Made by a program: the position numbers and the translations under genes. From Microbacteriaceae bacterium (lineage in GTDB: Bacteria > Actinomycetota > Actinomycetes > Actinomycetales > Microbacteriaceae): a stretch of DNA of 55,878 nt. The stretch lies in assembly GCA_947454285.1 (NCBI GenBank), contig CANGJO010000001.1:1-55878 (forward strand). Reading direction: 5' to 3'. This document shows positions 7,914-17,089 of this stretch, in pieces; the first letter of the stretch is position 1; every line of letters begins with the position of its first letter. The notes below the pieces were generated by a model. The model was not told where the DNA came from, did no database searches, and saw nothing but the letters and a program-made list of their open reading frames with translations.

Positions 7914-8644
7914 TGCCCAGTAAGAGCAAGGATTCCAGAGATTGCCGCGATGCCGGCAGTTGAGGTCCTAAGAATAGGTGCACCCAGGTGAACGCGCACA
8001 GCCCCGGCCTCTTCAAGAGCCGCTAGTTCGGGTTCACTAATGCCGCCTTCAGGACCAACCACCAGGGCAACTTTTCCGGCATTTGGCATATTTTGAACAC
8101 CGATACCGGCTGCGGCAGTTGGGTCTAGCACCAAAACCAAGTCGAAGTCATTGACTAGGTCCGCGACCTGCACGCCCTTAATCGGTGAGGCAACCACTGG
8201 ATGCCAAGTGCTGAGCGATTGCTTCGCTGCCTCAGTGACAATACTTTGCCAACGTTCAACACCCTTGGCTTCTTTTAGCCCAATCCAACGACTTACCGAA
8301 CGATCGGCCTCCCAAGGAATCACACCAATCACACCAAGCTCGGTCGCAGCTTGGACTGCAAGTTCATCGCGGTCACCTTTTGCGAGTGCCTGAATCAAAG
8401 TGATTTGAATTTGCGGAGTTGGCTCTTGCTGAACAGAACTAACTCGAACGCGAAGATTATTGCCAACGATCGAATCAACCAGACCGCGAACCCTTAGTCC
8501 CGCTTTGTCGGTAAGTTGAATCGCTTCGCCTACACGCATTCTGCGTACCGATACCGCATGCTTTGATTCTGGTCCGGTTAGATCAACCACAGAGCCAACC
8601 TGAACCGGTTGGTCAAAGGTGCGAGTGAACATGGGTTCAACCAT
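7898..8644 (-). CDS. rsmE: 16S rRNA (uracil1498-N3)-methyltransferase
   Basis: Uses S-adenosylmethionine to methylate U1498 of 16S rRNA. The SPOUT (trefoil-knot) C-terminal part is recognisable from KVALVVGPEGGISEPEL and HLGAPILRTSTAGIAAISGILAL, and the N-terminal PUA-like domain has VRRMRVGEAIQLTDKAG. Length 248, typical. The start may be Met1 or Met5. It lies 2 bp after dnaJ in the same transcript; the dnaJ-rsmE arrangement is common in Gram-positives. Confidence 0.92.
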   Translation of the reverse strand: MVEPMFTRTFDQPVQVGSVVDLTGPESKHAVSVRRMRVGEAIQLTDKAGLRVRGLVDSIVGNNLRVRVSSVQQEPTPQIQITLIQALAKGDRDELAVQAATELGVIGVIPWEADRSVSRWIGLKEAKGVERWQSIVTEAAKQSLSTWHPVVASPIKGVQVADLVNDFDLVLVLDPTAAAGIGVQNMPNAGKVALVVGPEGGISEPELAALEEAGAVRVHLGAPILRTSTAGIAAISGILALTGQWGSK

Positions 8645-8646
8645 GA

Positions 8647-9732
8647 TTAGTTCTTTTTCTTGCCAGAGAAGCGGCCGTGCGTTGCACGCGCAAGTTTGAT
8701 GGTGTCGTCTTTTCGAAGTGCAGCAAGTGAACGGAATAGTTCCTTCTGCTTTGAATCAAGTTTGCTTGGCGTTACTACCTGCAACTTGATCTTCAAGTCA
8801 CCGCGCCCTGATGAACGCAAGTGCTGAACACCCTTTCCTCGAACGGTGATTACTTCACCGGTTTGTGAGCCTGGCTCTACTTCAATTTCAATTTCGCCAT
8901 CAAATGTTTGAATCTTGGCTAGAGCACCAAGCACTGCATCGTGCAGCGGAACTTCAAGTACACAAGTTAGATCATCGCCCTGGCGACCAAAGACATCATC
9001 TTCTTTTACTGCCATGTCTACATACAAGTCACCGTTTGGTCCGCCAGCGAAACCAACTTCACCTTGACCCGATAGCTGCAGACGCAAACCATCTTCAACA
9101 CCCGCAGGAATATTCAGATCAATATTGCGACGAGCACGCACGCGGCCCTGTCCTCGACAGTCAATGCACGGCTCTGGAATTACCTGGCCATAGCCACGGC
9201 AAGTCCCACACGGCTGCGAGGTGACCACGTTGCCAAGCAGTGAACGAACCTGGCGCTGAATCTGACCTGATCCACCACAAATGTCACAAGTTGCCATTGA
9301 AGTTCCCGGACGGCAACATGACCCCTGGCAAGTTTCACAAAGCACAGCGGTATCAACCTCAACGCTCTTGGCGATTCCAAAGACAACTTCTTCAAGAGTT
9401 AGATCAATTCGAATAAGTGCGTCTTGACCACGCTCGGCGCGTGAACGCGGACCACGAGAACCACCGCCACCAAAGAAGGTGTCGAAGATGTCACCAAAGC
9501 CGCCGAAGCCGGCGCCGCCAAACGGATCCTGACCACCCATGTCGTACTGACGACGTGAATTCGAATCACTCAATACCTCGTAGGCGTGAGTAACAGCCTT
9601 GAAGCGCTCTTGCGCCTCAGGTGCCGGGTTTACGTCTGGGTGAAGTTCGCGCGCCAGCTTGCGGTATGCCTTTTTGATTTGGTCTTCGGTTGCGTCGCGC
9701 GCAACACCCAATGCCTCGTAGTGATCAGCCAT
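8647..9732 (-). CDS. dnaJ: Molecular chaperone DnaJ
   Basis: Hsp40 co-chaperone that delivers substrates to DnaK. The J domain has HPD at residues 31-33; a short Gly/Phe-rich stretch follows at 66-92; the cysteine-rich zinc domain spans about 131-200, then the two substrate-binding barrels. Zinc motifs 2-4 are intact (CDICGGSG, CGTCRGYG, CIDCRGQG). Motif 1 reads CETCQGSC: the invariant last Gly is Cys139, a single-base change (codon at 9316-9318). Length 361, normal for the DnaJ2 found after hrcA in actinobacteria. It follows hrcA by 6 bp under CIRCE/HrcA control. Confidence 0.95.
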   Translation of the reverse strand: MADHYEALGVARDATEDQIKKAYRKLARELHPDVNPAPEAQERFKAVTHAYEVLSDSNSRRQYDMGGQDPFGGAGFGGFGDIFDTFFGGGGSRGPRSRAERGQDALIRIDLTLEEVVFGIAKSVEVDTAVLCETCQGSCCRPGTSMATCDICGGSGQIQRQVRSLLGNVVTSQPCGTCRGYGQVIPEPCIDCRGQGRVRARRNIDLNIPAGVEDGLRLQLSGQGEVGFAGGPNGDLYVDMAVKEDDVFGRQGDDLTCVLEVPLHDAVLGALAKIQTFDGEIEIEVEPGSQTGEVITVRGKGVQHLRSSGRGDLKIKLQVVTPSKLDSKQKELFRSLAALRKDDTIKLARATHGRFSGKKKN

Positions 9733-9738
9733 GGATGA

Positions 9739-10758
9739 TTAGTTTCCTAAAGTCTTGGTTAGGTAGCGAGCAACTGCACGCACCGCTGAAATATTTGATG
9801 AGTAATCCATGCGGGTTGGGCCAATCACGCCGAGTTTAGCGATTTCGCTGCCCTGGTTTTCGTAGCCGCTAACCACAACAGATGCATTGGCCAATCCCTC
9901 GAACTGATTCTCGCGACCAATTCGCAAACTGACGCCGTGTTGTTCGGCTTGCATCTCGCTAATTAACTTAAGCAAGACCACCTGCTCCTCAATTGCTTCA
10001 AGGACCGGTGAAATACTGCCTGGAAAATCTTCTTCGCGCTTTGCCAAGTTTGATGTTCCAGAAAGAATGATTTTCTCTTGGCGGTTGGCATCAACCTGCT
10101 CCAACAGATTCTTCACGATCACATTGGCAAGCTTGGTATTGCTTGCGTTCATGCCGGCGGCGATGCTCTTCAACTTGCCAGCAACCTCTGTTAGAGCAAC
10201 GCCCGCGATTGCCGCGTTCAACTTGGCTCGCAACTCTCCGATGAAAGCTTCATCAACCGGTCCACCAAGCTCGACCACGTGTTGCTGAATTCTTCCGCTG
10301 TCAGTGATCAAAACCATCAGCACTCGAGTATCCGCAGCCGGAATCAATTCAATGTGGCGAACGGATGCCTTGCCCAGGGTTGGATACTGCACCATTGCAA
10401 CCTGATTGGTTAGCTGCGAAAGCAATCGAACTGTGCGGCCCAAAGTTTCGTCAAGGTCGGCACTGCCAACCATAAAGTTTTCAATCGCGTGACGCTCGGC
10501 AGCGTTGAGTGGCTTGACTTCGCTCAGTCGATCAACGAATAGTCGATAACCCTTATCGGTTGGTACACGACCAGCAGAAGTGTGGGGTGCGTGAATCAGT
10601 TCTTCTTCTTCAAGCAGCGCCATGTCGTTTCGAATGGTGGCTGCCGAAACTCCAAACGAGTGGCGCTCGACCAGCGACTTGGAACCAACCGGCTCCTTGC
10701 TGGCGATGTAATCCTGAACGATGGCACGAAGCACTTCAAGACTTCTATCTGGAATCAT
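9739..10758 (-). CDS. hrcA: Heat-inducible transcription repressor HrcA
   Basis: Represses class I heat-shock genes by binding CIRCE operators; activity depends on GroEL. The N-terminal winged-helix (VLRAIVQDYIASKEPVGSK, VSAATIRNDMALLEEEELI) precedes a GAF-like dimerisation domain. Length 339, typical. ATG start at 10758 with an AAAGGCGG Shine-Dalgarno. A CIRCE element sits 34 bp upstream, so the repressor controls its own operon, which here could extend through dnaJ, rsmE, phoH, ybeY to era. Confidence 0.96.
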   Translation of the reverse strand: MIPDRSLEVLRAIVQDYIASKEPVGSKSLVERHSFGVSAATIRNDMALLEEEELIHAPHTSAGRVPTDKGYRLFVDRLSEVKPLNAAERHAIENFMVGSADLDETLGRTVRLLSQLTNQVAMVQYPTLGKASVRHIELIPAADTRVLMVLITDSGRIQQHVVELGGPVDEAFIGELRAKLNAAIAGVALTEVAGKLKSIAAGMNASNTKLANVIVKNLLEQVDANRQEKIILSGTSNLAKREEDFPGSISPVLEAIEEQVVLLKLISEMQAEQHGVSLRIGRENQFEGLANASVVVSGYENQGSEIAKLGVIGPTRMDYSSNISAVRAVARYLTKTLGN

Positions 10759-10791
10759 TTCGCACCGCCTTTCCGGTCTCGCTCAACAGAG

Positions 10792-10818
10792 TTAGCACTC
10801 CAACTCCCCGAGTGCCAA
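10792..10818 (-). promoter_or_regulatory. CIRCE operator (HrcA binding site)
   Basis: TTAGCACTC, 9 nt, GAGTGCCAA: eight of nine bases in each arm match the palindromic CIRCE consensus, with one change in the second arm. A TAATAT -10 for hrcA lies just upstream on the minus strand (10823-10818), so HrcA would cover the transcription start. Confidence 0.95.
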
Positions 10819-10873
10819 TATTACCTGCCGTAATTATGAATGGGTAGGCTAAACGGGCTAGAAGGAGAACCGA

Positions 10874-11230
10874 ATGACAGAGCCAAATCCATACGCAGTG
10901 CCGCAAGAACCGCTATCACCTGAGATGGAACGCCTGTGGGCCATCGCGATTCACGCATTCGGCATTGTGCTGGAGTTCTTTGCTCCCCTGCTGGGCTACC
11001 TATTCCTTAAAGACCGCGGCCCATTCATTCGTCACCACGTGACCGAATCTCTAAACTTTGGCATCTCGATGTTGCTGCTTTACGCGGTGCTGGCGATCAG
11101 CATCATCGGTTGGTTCTTGTTCTGGGTGCCACCAATAATTTGGACCGTGTTCCGAATCATCGCCGCCTACAAGGCCAGCCTCGGCGAGTTTTATCGCTAT
11201 CCGGTTTCGATTCGTTTTATCAAAAACTAA
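10874..11230 (+). CDS. DUF4870 family small membrane protein
   Basis: Small integral membrane protein of unknown function. Pro-rich start (MTEPNPYAVPQEPLSPEMERLW), then segments HAFGIVLEFFAPLLGYLFLK, FGISMLLLYAVLAISIIGWFLFW and VPPIIWTVFRIIAAYKAS, which give three to four helices, and the RHHVTESLNFGIS motif typical of DUF4870. ATG start with AGAAGGAGA 6 nt upstream. It is divergent from hrcA across 115 bp holding the CIRCE site, and TAGGCT (10846-10851) could be its -10. Convergent with hemW, 26 bp apart. Confidence 0.85.
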   Translation: MTEPNPYAVPQEPLSPEMERLWAIAIHAFGIVLEFFAPLLGYLFLKDRGPFIRHHVTESLNFGISMLLLYAVLAISIIGWFLFWVPPIIWTVFRIIAAYKASLGEFYRYPVSIRFIKN

Positions 11231-11256
11231 TCGGCCCGTCTTTAATCAGCCTCGTG

Positions 11257-12492
11257 TTAATCGGCGAGCAGTTGGCGCACAAGAGAATCTGCCAGCAATC
11301 GGCCTTTGAGGGTTAGCTTCAAAACACCACCGATAGCCGCCTTGGCGTCAACCAGCTCATCGGCGATGAATCCGGCAATGAGTTTGCTGGCCTCTGCGTT
11401 AACCTGCTTAGCCAAATCAACTTCTAATCCTTCGCGAATTCTGATTTCAAGCAGAATTCTTTCTTCAAGTCGAGTCCTGTGACTCAGCGTTTCGCGACCG
11501 GCAGCCGGTGAATTTCCATCGGCAAGTTTGCTTGCGTATGCCGTTGGATGTTTTACGTTCCACCAACGCACGCCACCAAAGTGACTGTGCGCGCCTGGGC
11601 CGTAACCCCACCAGTCTTGTGAGGCCCAATACGAAATGTTGTGCGCCGAGGCATTTTGCTCGCCTCGCGACCAGTTACTCACTTCGTACCAATCGAAGCC
11701 GGCCTCGGCAAACAATAGATCGGCAAGTTCGTATTTGTCAGCCTGCAGGTCCTCGTCTGGTTCTTCAAGCAGCCCCGACTTAATCTGACGAGCAAGCTTG
11801 GTGCCATCTTCAACAATCAGTGCGTACGCAGAGATGTGATCGGGTTGCATTTCAATTGCTGCGATTACGCTTTGGCGCCACTCATCGAGCGTTTCACCAG
11901 GTGCGCCATAAATTAAATCAACAGATGTACGAAGCCCAAGCTCTTTTGCCGCTGCAACACCAACAGCCACGTTCGCCGGATTGTGTGTGCGTTCCAGAGT
12001 TGCAAGCACCAATGGCACAGCCGATTGCATTCCAAATGAAACGCGATTGAATCCGCCATCACATAGCTCGCGCAGGTATTCGGCATTCACGGTGTCTGGG
12101 TTCGCCTCAGTGGTTACCTCTGCACCCGGTGCAATTTCAAAAGCATCGCGAAGCGCAGCAAGAATTTTCACCAAGTCGGAAGCGGGCAGCAACGTTGGCG
12201 TTCCGCCACCAAAAAACACGGTGCTTAGTTTTCGTTTTGGCAGCCCAGCATCGGCAATCACCTGCGCGCTGAGTTTGATTTCTGCAATCAGAACATCCGT
12301 GTAGGCAGATTGCTTAGCGCCTTCAAGTTCGCTGGCGGTGTAGGTGTTGAAGTCGCAGTAGCCGCAGCGCACTTTGCAAAAAGGAATATGTACGTAGGCG
12401 TGCAATGTGCGTTCGGATGCACCGATTGCGGATTGTCCTGGCAGGCTTCCGTCTGCTGGAGCTGGGTCGCCGATAGGCAGTGGTCCGGCCAC
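11257..12492 (-). CDS. hemW: Radical SAM protein HemW (heme chaperone)
   Basis: Radical SAM protein resembling coproporphyrinogen III oxidase HemN; characterised members act as heme chaperones. The 4Fe-4S motif CKVRCGYC gives Cys39, Cys43 and Cys46; the FFGGGTPTLL motif and a C-terminal HemN domain follow. Length 411, typical. It starts with GTG at 12492, sharing one base with the lepA TAG stop (TAGTG). The lepA-hemW order is conserved in Gram-positives. Confidence 0.93.
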   Translation of the reverse strand: MAGPLPIGDPAPADGSLPGQSAIGASERTLHAYVHIPFCKVRCGYCDFNTYTASELEGAKQSAYTDVLIAEIKLSAQVIADAGLPKRKLSTVFFGGGTPTLLPASDLVKILAALRDAFEIAPGAEVTTEANPDTVNAEYLRELCDGGFNRVSFGMQSAVPLVLATLERTHNPANVAVGVAAAKELGLRTSVDLIYGAPGETLDEWRQSVIAAIEMQPDHISAYALIVEDGTKLARQIKSGLLEEPDEDLQADKYELADLLFAEAGFDWYEVSNWSRGEQNASAHNISYWASQDWWGYGPGAHSHFGGVRWWNVKHPTAYASKLADGNSPAAGRETLSHRTRLEERILLEIRIREGLEVDLAKQVNAEASKLIAGFIADELVDAKAAIGGVLKLTLKGRLLADSLVRQLLAD

Positions 12493-14351
12493 TACTTACC
12501 CTTCTTCTCGCCCTTTTTCTCACTGTCAGAAGACAGAGCGGCGATGAAGGCCTCTTGAGGAACCTCAACGCGGCCCACCATCTTCATGCGCTTCTTACCT
12601 TCTTTTTGCTTCTCAAGAAGTTTGCGCTTACGAGAAATGTCACCACCGTAACACTTGGCCAAAACGTCTTTGCGCATCGCGCGAATTGATTCACGCGCAA
12701 TGATGCGAGCACCGATAGCCGCCTGGATTGGCACTTCAAACTGCTGGCGCGGAATAAGTTCGCGAAGCTTGCCGGTGATCATCACGCCGTATGCGTAGGC
12801 CTTGTCTTTGTGCACGATTGCACTGAAGGCATCTACCTGCTCGCCCTGCAGCAATAGGTCAACCTTTACTAGGTCTCCCTTTTCCAGGCCGGTCTCTTCG
12901 TAGTCAAGCGATGCGTAACCTGCGGTCTTGCTCTTCAGTTGATCAAAGAAGTCAAAAACAATTTCAGCAAGCGGCAAGGTGTAGCGCAACTGGACGCGAT
13001 CTTCACCTAGGTACTGCATGTCGATCATGGTGCCGCGACGCTGCTGGCAAAGTTCCATTACGGTTCCGGTGTAATCCTTTGGCAACAAGATGGTTGCCTT
13101 CACCATCGGCTCAAGGACCTGCTTAATTTTTCCGCCAGGGAATTCGCTTGGATTGGTTACGGTGATTTCTTTACCGTCATCCATAGTTACTTCGTAAACC
13201 ACCGATGGCGCGGTTGCAATTAGATCAAGTCCAAATTCGCGCTCGAGACGCTCGGTAATAATTTCTAGGTGCAATAGACCCAAGAAACCACAACGGAATC
13301 CAAAGCCAAGCGCAACAGAAGTTTCTGGTTCGTAAACCAATGCAGCATCAGACAACTTCAATTTGTCTAAAGCCTCACGAAGAACTGGGTAATCGCTGCC
13401 GTCGATCGGGTAAATTCCCGAGTAAACCATTGGCAATGGTTCCTTGTAACCCTTTAGCGCCTCTGTCGCCGGCTTAGCCTGGTTAGTGATGGTGTCACCA
13501 ACCTTTGACTGACGAACGTCTTTCACACCGGTGATTAGGTAACCCACTTCACCAACACCAAGCCCCTTAGTTGGTTCTGGCTCTGGTGATGAAACACCAA
13601 TCTCAAGAAGTTCGTGCACTGCACGCGTTGACATCATCTGAATTTTTTCGCGCGGGCTTAGATTGCCATCAATCATTCGCACGTAAGTGATTACACCGCG
13701 GTAGCTGTCATATACAGAGTCAAAAATCATTGCGCGAGCCGGAGCGTTTGGGTCACCAACCGGATTCGGCACAGTGGCCACAATCTTGTCGAGAAGTTCG
13801 TCAACGCCAATTCCGGTCTTACCCGAAACGCGCAGGCAATCTTCTGGGTTTCCGCCAATTAGGTTAGCAAGTTCCTCGGCATACTTTTCTGGCTGTGCGG
13901 CCGGAAGGTCAATCTTGTTCAGCACCGGAATGATCTGCAGATCGTTTTCCATTGCCAGGTAAAGGTTGGCTAAAGTTTGAGCTTCAATTCCCTGAGCCGC
14001 GTCAACCAGCAACACCGCTCCCTCACAAGCAGCCAGCGAACGAGAAACTTCGTAAGTGAAGTCCACGTGACCCGGGGTGTCGATCATGTTTAGTGCGTAG
14101 GTCTGACCAGCCACTTCCCAAGGCATGCGAACGGCCTGAGACTTAATGGTGATTCCGCGCTCACGCTCGATATCCATGCGGTCAAGGTACTGGGCGCGCA
14201 TTGATCGGTCGTCAACAACACCGGTTAGCTGCAGCATACGGTCGGCAAGGGTTGACTTACCGTGGTCAATGTGGGCAATGATGCAGAAATTGCGGATTAG
14301 CGCCGGGTCGGTCTTCGCCGGCTCAAGGCGGCGGGTGGCGCGTGGAGACAA
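12492..14351 (-). CDS. lepA: Elongation factor 4 (LepA)
   Basis: Ribosome-dependent GTPase that acts on stalled or initiating ribosomes. G1 AHIDHGKST is at residues 26-34, the effector region includes ERERGITIKSQ, then DTPGHVDF and NKIDLP; the LepA-specific C-terminal domain ends in a lysine-rich tail. Length 619, slightly above the usual 600. The start is TTG at 14351 with AGAGG 6 nt upstream. A GGGACCGT-type hairpin (14378-14397) lies in its leader. Confidence 0.95.
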   Translation of the reverse strand: MSPRATRRLEPAKTDPALIRNFCIIAHIDHGKSTLADRMLQLTGVVDDRSMRAQYLDRMDIERERGITIKSQAVRMPWEVAGQTYALNMIDTPGHVDFTYEVSRSLAACEGAVLLVDAAQGIEAQTLANLYLAMENDLQIIPVLNKIDLPAAQPEKYAEELANLIGGNPEDCLRVSGKTGIGVDELLDKIVATVPNPVGDPNAPARAMIFDSVYDSYRGVITYVRMIDGNLSPREKIQMMSTRAVHELLEIGVSSPEPEPTKGLGVGEVGYLITGVKDVRQSKVGDTITNQAKPATEALKGYKEPLPMVYSGIYPIDGSDYPVLREALDKLKLSDAALVYEPETSVALGFGFRCGFLGLLHLEIITERLEREFGLDLIATAPSVVYEVTMDDGKEITVTNPSEFPGGKIKQVLEPMVKATILLPKDYTGTVMELCQQRRGTMIDMQYLGEDRVQLRYTLPLAEIVFDFFDQLKSKTAGYASLDYEETGLEKGDLVKVDLLLQGEQVDAFSAIVHKDKAYAYGVMITGKLRELIPRQQFEVPIQAAIGARIIARESIRAMRKDVLAKCYGGDISRKRKLLEKQKEGKKRMKMVGRVEVPQEAFIAALSSDSEKKGEKKGK

Positions 14352-14444
14352 GGGATACCTCTGGATTGTTTGAAAGGGACCGTTAGACGGTTCCCCTATT
14401 CTCGCACAGACCCCGATGTACTAGGGCTTTCCAGCCCTGATTGG

Positions 14445-14474
14445 TTGCCGAATTAGGGCCCAGGCTGGTAGCAT
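14445..14474 (+). promoter_or_regulatory. rpsT promoter (TTGCCG-18-TAGCAT)
   Basis: A -35 (14445-14450) and a -10 (14469-14474) are spaced 18 bp apart and point toward rpsT. The implied 5' UTR is about 85 nt and contains two small hairpins: GGATG...CATCC near 14488-14505, and GTTG...CAAC ending about 15 nt before the start codon. This could serve S20 autoregulation. The rest of the 14352-14565 gap holds the lepA leader. Confidence 0.5.
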
Positions 14475-14565
14475 TAGGACTCGATACGGATGAGTGTCTC
14501 CATCCAAATCCCAATAAAAACTCTTTTAGTTGCCCCGCGCGGGTGACAACCCAAGAAAGTGAAAC

Positions 14566-14826
14566 ATGGCAAACATCAAGTCACAGATCAAGCGCATTGG
14601 TACCAACCTAAAGGCTACCGAGCGCAACAAGGCTGTAAAGAGCGAGCTAAAGACCGCTATTCGCGCAACTCGCGAAGCAGCAGCTGCCGGAGACAAGGCT
14701 GCAGCAGCAACCGCACTTGCACTAGCTGGTAAGAAGCTAGACAAGGCAGTTTCAAAGGGCGTAATTCACAAGAACCAGGCTGCTAACCGCAAGTCAGCTC
14801 TTGCTAAGAAGGTTGCATCTCTATAA
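14566..14826 (+). CDS. rpsT: 30S ribosomal protein S20
   Basis: Primary 16S rRNA-binding protein of the small subunit. MANIKSQIKRIGTNLKATERNKAVKSEL is the classic N terminus; it is 86 residues and rich in Lys and Ala. ATG start at 14566 with AAGAAAGTG upstream. Transcribed alone, divergent from lepA, with its own promoter and a strong downstream terminator. Confidence 0.97.
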   Translation: MANIKSQIKRIGTNLKATERNKAVKSELKTAIRATREAAAAGDKAAAATALALAGKKLDKAVSKGVIHKNQAANRKSALAKKVASL

Positions 14827-14874
14827 CAGGCGCGAAACCATAAAGGTTTCTGCTACGTAAACCCCAGCTTCAAG

Positions 14875-14907
14875 AATCCCTCGGTCTTTTGACCGGGGGA
14901 TTTTTAT
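14875..14907 (+). terminator. rpsT intrinsic terminator
   Basis: AATCCCTCGGTC, TTTT loop, GACCGGGGGATT, then TTTTTATTT. It sits about 50 bp past the rpsT stop; the stop codon of the convergent transporter gene lies within its T-tract. A small GAAACC/GGTTTC hairpin (14834-14850) precedes it. Confidence 0.85.
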
Positions 14908-16097
14908 TTGGCTGGAATTATGCCTGGTCGGCCGGCATAGAAACCGATTCCACTTTGAATCAGAGTCAGAGTGGTGATGATTGCAAAGCTCAGTGCAAAT
15001 GAACCAACCAGGTTGGCAACAAAGCCAACCATGAAGCTGCCGGTGGCAGCCAACAGGTATCCCCAACCCTGCGACATAGCTGATAGCTGAGTGGTCTGCG
15101 CCGAGGTTGATGCGCGTGAACTGATTAGCGAAAGCGAAATCGGGAAAGTTGCCGACATACCCAGACCAATTAATACGCAACCAGGAATCAGTAACGCGGT
15201 GTCGTGGGACTGCAGAACCAATGTGAAAACGATATTTCCAAGCAGTGTCATGGCACTGGTGCCGGCTGCCCACCAAGAAAGTGATTTGAATCGGCCAAGC
15301 AAAGAAGAAATCACCAGACCGCTTGGAATTCCAATCGCGCTGGCAAAACCAAGATAGTTTCCGGCGTCCTGCGGCGAGACACCAATTGAAGTGAGTGCCG
15401 ATGGCATCCAACCCAGCAGCGCATAAAAACCAAGCGACTGAATTCCAAAGAAGCCAACAATCGCCCAAGAAATTGGTGAGCGCATCACCGCGGCCTTTTC
15501 TTCGGCGGCAGCGTGCGCCGGTTGCGCAACGTGGGCCTCTTGTCCGCGAATCTGTGGCAACCACAACAGGATTGCGATTACCGCAGGAAGAATCCAAATT
15601 GCCAACGCCGGATTCCAACCACCAAACAAATTACTGGTTGGCACCGCAATGGATGCGGCCAAACTCGCCGAAACCGCAAGCAGCGTTGTGTACGCACCGG
15701 TGACCAGCGCAACGCGTTTCGGAAATTGAATTCGAACCACGGTTGGCAACAGAACGTTGGCAATCGCAATAGAAAGACCAGCACCGATAGTTCCGATTAG
15801 CAAACCTGGATAGCCAAGGATCATGCGCAGTGCAGATGAGGCAGCAAGAATCATCAAGACGTAAAGCATGGCGTGATTCACGCCCACTTTGCTAACCAAC
15901 CAAGGACTAGCAAAAGCACCCAGCCCAAAGCACAACACTGGTGCCGCGGCAAGCAGACCAATTAGCTCAGCACCAACACCAAGGCTGCTTTGAATTTCCT
16001 GCAGCAAAGGTCCCATTGAGGCAACCGGTGGGCGCAGCACGATTGCAATAAATACCACCGCAAGAAAACCGGTGACGCCAAACCTACGGGTACTCAC
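14904..16097 (-). CDS. MFS transporter, CynX/NimT type
   Basis: Major facilitator with about 12 membrane segments across 397 residues. The N-terminal LRPPVASMGPLLQEIQSSLG pattern and the mid-protein WNPALAIWILPAVIAILLWLPQIRG are characteristic of the CynX/NimT branch, whose members include the putative cyanate carrier CynX. The substrate here is unknown: no cyanase or nitroimidazole gene is adjacent. The GTG start shares one base with the holA stop (TAGTG), so it is co-transcribed with holA although functionally unrelated. Confidence 0.82.
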   Translation of the reverse strand: MSTRRFGVTGFLAVVFIAIVLRPPVASMGPLLQEIQSSLGVGAELIGLLAAAPVLCFGLGAFASPWLVSKVGVNHAMLYVLMILAASSALRMILGYPGLLIGTIGAGLSIAIANVLLPTVVRIQFPKRVALVTGAYTTLLAVSASLAASIAVPTSNLFGGWNPALAIWILPAVIAILLWLPQIRGQEAHVAQPAHAAAEEKAAVMRSPISWAIVGFFGIQSLGFYALLGWMPSALTSIGVSPQDAGNYLGFASAIGIPSGLVISSLLGRFKSLSWWAAGTSAMTLLGNIVFTLVLQSHDTALLIPGCVLIGLGMSATFPISLSLISSRASTSAQTTQLSAMSQGWGYLLAATGSFMVGFVANLVGSFALSFAIITTLTLIQSGIGFYAGRPGIIPAK

Positions 16098-17080
16098 TAA
16101 GCCTGAATTCCCTTGTGTGAAATTAGATTTACCAATTTCTCTAACGAATAAACCGGGTCGCGTTCTGCACCCTTAGCCGCTGCATCGGCTGTGGCCAGTG
16201 CCTGAATGGTTGCGGCCAAACCATCATCGCTCCAGCCGGCTAAATCCTTACGTGCGCGATCAAGCTGCCAAGGCGCCATACCTAAAGTGGCTGCACTTGC
16301 CGAGCGATTGCCGTAAATCTTGGCCATCTGACGGATCTTCATCGAGATTGCCGCAACTAGTGGGACTGGATCGGCACCGGTTGCTAGAGCGTGGCGTAAA
16401 AGCGCCATTGCTTCACCTGATCGGCCAGCCAGCGCAGCATCGGCAACCTTGAAAGCGTTTGTCTCAACTCGGCCACCGTAATAGCGGTCAACAATTTCCT
16501 CAGTGATTGATTCGGCGCTGTCTAGCAATAACTGGTTGCAGGCAGCGGCAAGTTCGGCGGTGTCGTCGGCAAATGCATCTAGTAGTGCGCGAACTGCACC
16601 CGGTGCAATTTTGCGACCGGCGTGAGAGAACTCCCCCATAACAAACGACTGGCGATCGGCATCCTTTTTGATATCGGCACAGGCAATCTCGGCGGCAATA
16701 TCGGTTGCGCGAATCGCCTCAACCAGTTTCTTGCCACGCACACTTGAACCGTTGTGACGCAGAATCACGGTGGTGTCATCGGTTGGGTTAGTTAGATAGT
16801 CAATGCCATCGGTGATCAGGTCATCGCTGCACTTCTCTAGACCGCGAATGATCACCAATCTAGGTTCGGCAAAAAGTGAAGGACTGGTGATGTTGGTGAG
16901 TGTGCCGGCGGTGTAGTCGGCGGCCTCTAGTTCGTGTACCTCAAGCGCAGCGTCAAGCTTGCGCAGTTGTTCGCGAATCTCGCGAATTGCGCGGCCAGCC
17001 AGGTATTCCTCGGGGCCAGAAACAAAGACGATAGGCGCAGGTGACGCCTTGCGCCAATCCATTGCCTTTGCCGTACTCAC
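16097..17080 (-). CDS. holA: DNA polymerase III subunit delta
   Basis: Clamp-loader subunit that opens the sliding clamp. It is a divergent but recognisable HolA: PIVFVSGPEEYLAGRAIREI at the N terminus (ATP-binding-like fold without a true Walker A), FAEPRLVIIRGLEK in the middle, and a helical C-terminal collar domain. Length 327, typical. GTG start at 17080; TAGGCT (17092-17087), whose TAG is the comEC stop codon, lies 6 nt upstream, suggesting a leaderless transcript. comEA-comEC-holA order is widely conserved. Confidence 0.9.
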   Translation of the reverse strand: MSTAKAMDWRKASPAPIVFVSGPEEYLAGRAIREIREQLRKLDAALEVHELEAADYTAGTLTNITSPSLFAEPRLVIIRGLEKCSDDLITDGIDYLTNPTDDTTVILRHNGSSVRGKKLVEAIRATDIAAEIACADIKKDADRQSFVMGEFSHAGRKIAPGAVRALLDAFADDTAELAAACNQLLLDSAESITEEIVDRYYGGRVETNAFKVADAALAGRSGEAMALLRHALATGADPVPLVAAISMKIRQMAKIYGNRSASAATLGMAPWQLDRARKDLAGWSDDGLAATIQALATADAAAKGAERDPVYSLEKLVNLISHKGIQA

Positions 17081-17089
17081 CAGACCAGC

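Noticed and set aside
10792..10818. CIRCE as a novel regulatory palindrome
   Set aside because: It is the well-known HrcA operator in its usual place, so it is annotated but not novel.
14821..15618. 265-codon minus-strand frame overlapping the MFS transporter
   Set aside because: It overlaps the transporter gene out of frame, is rich in Cys/His/Trp and has no recognisable domain; the transporter frame has clear membrane helices.
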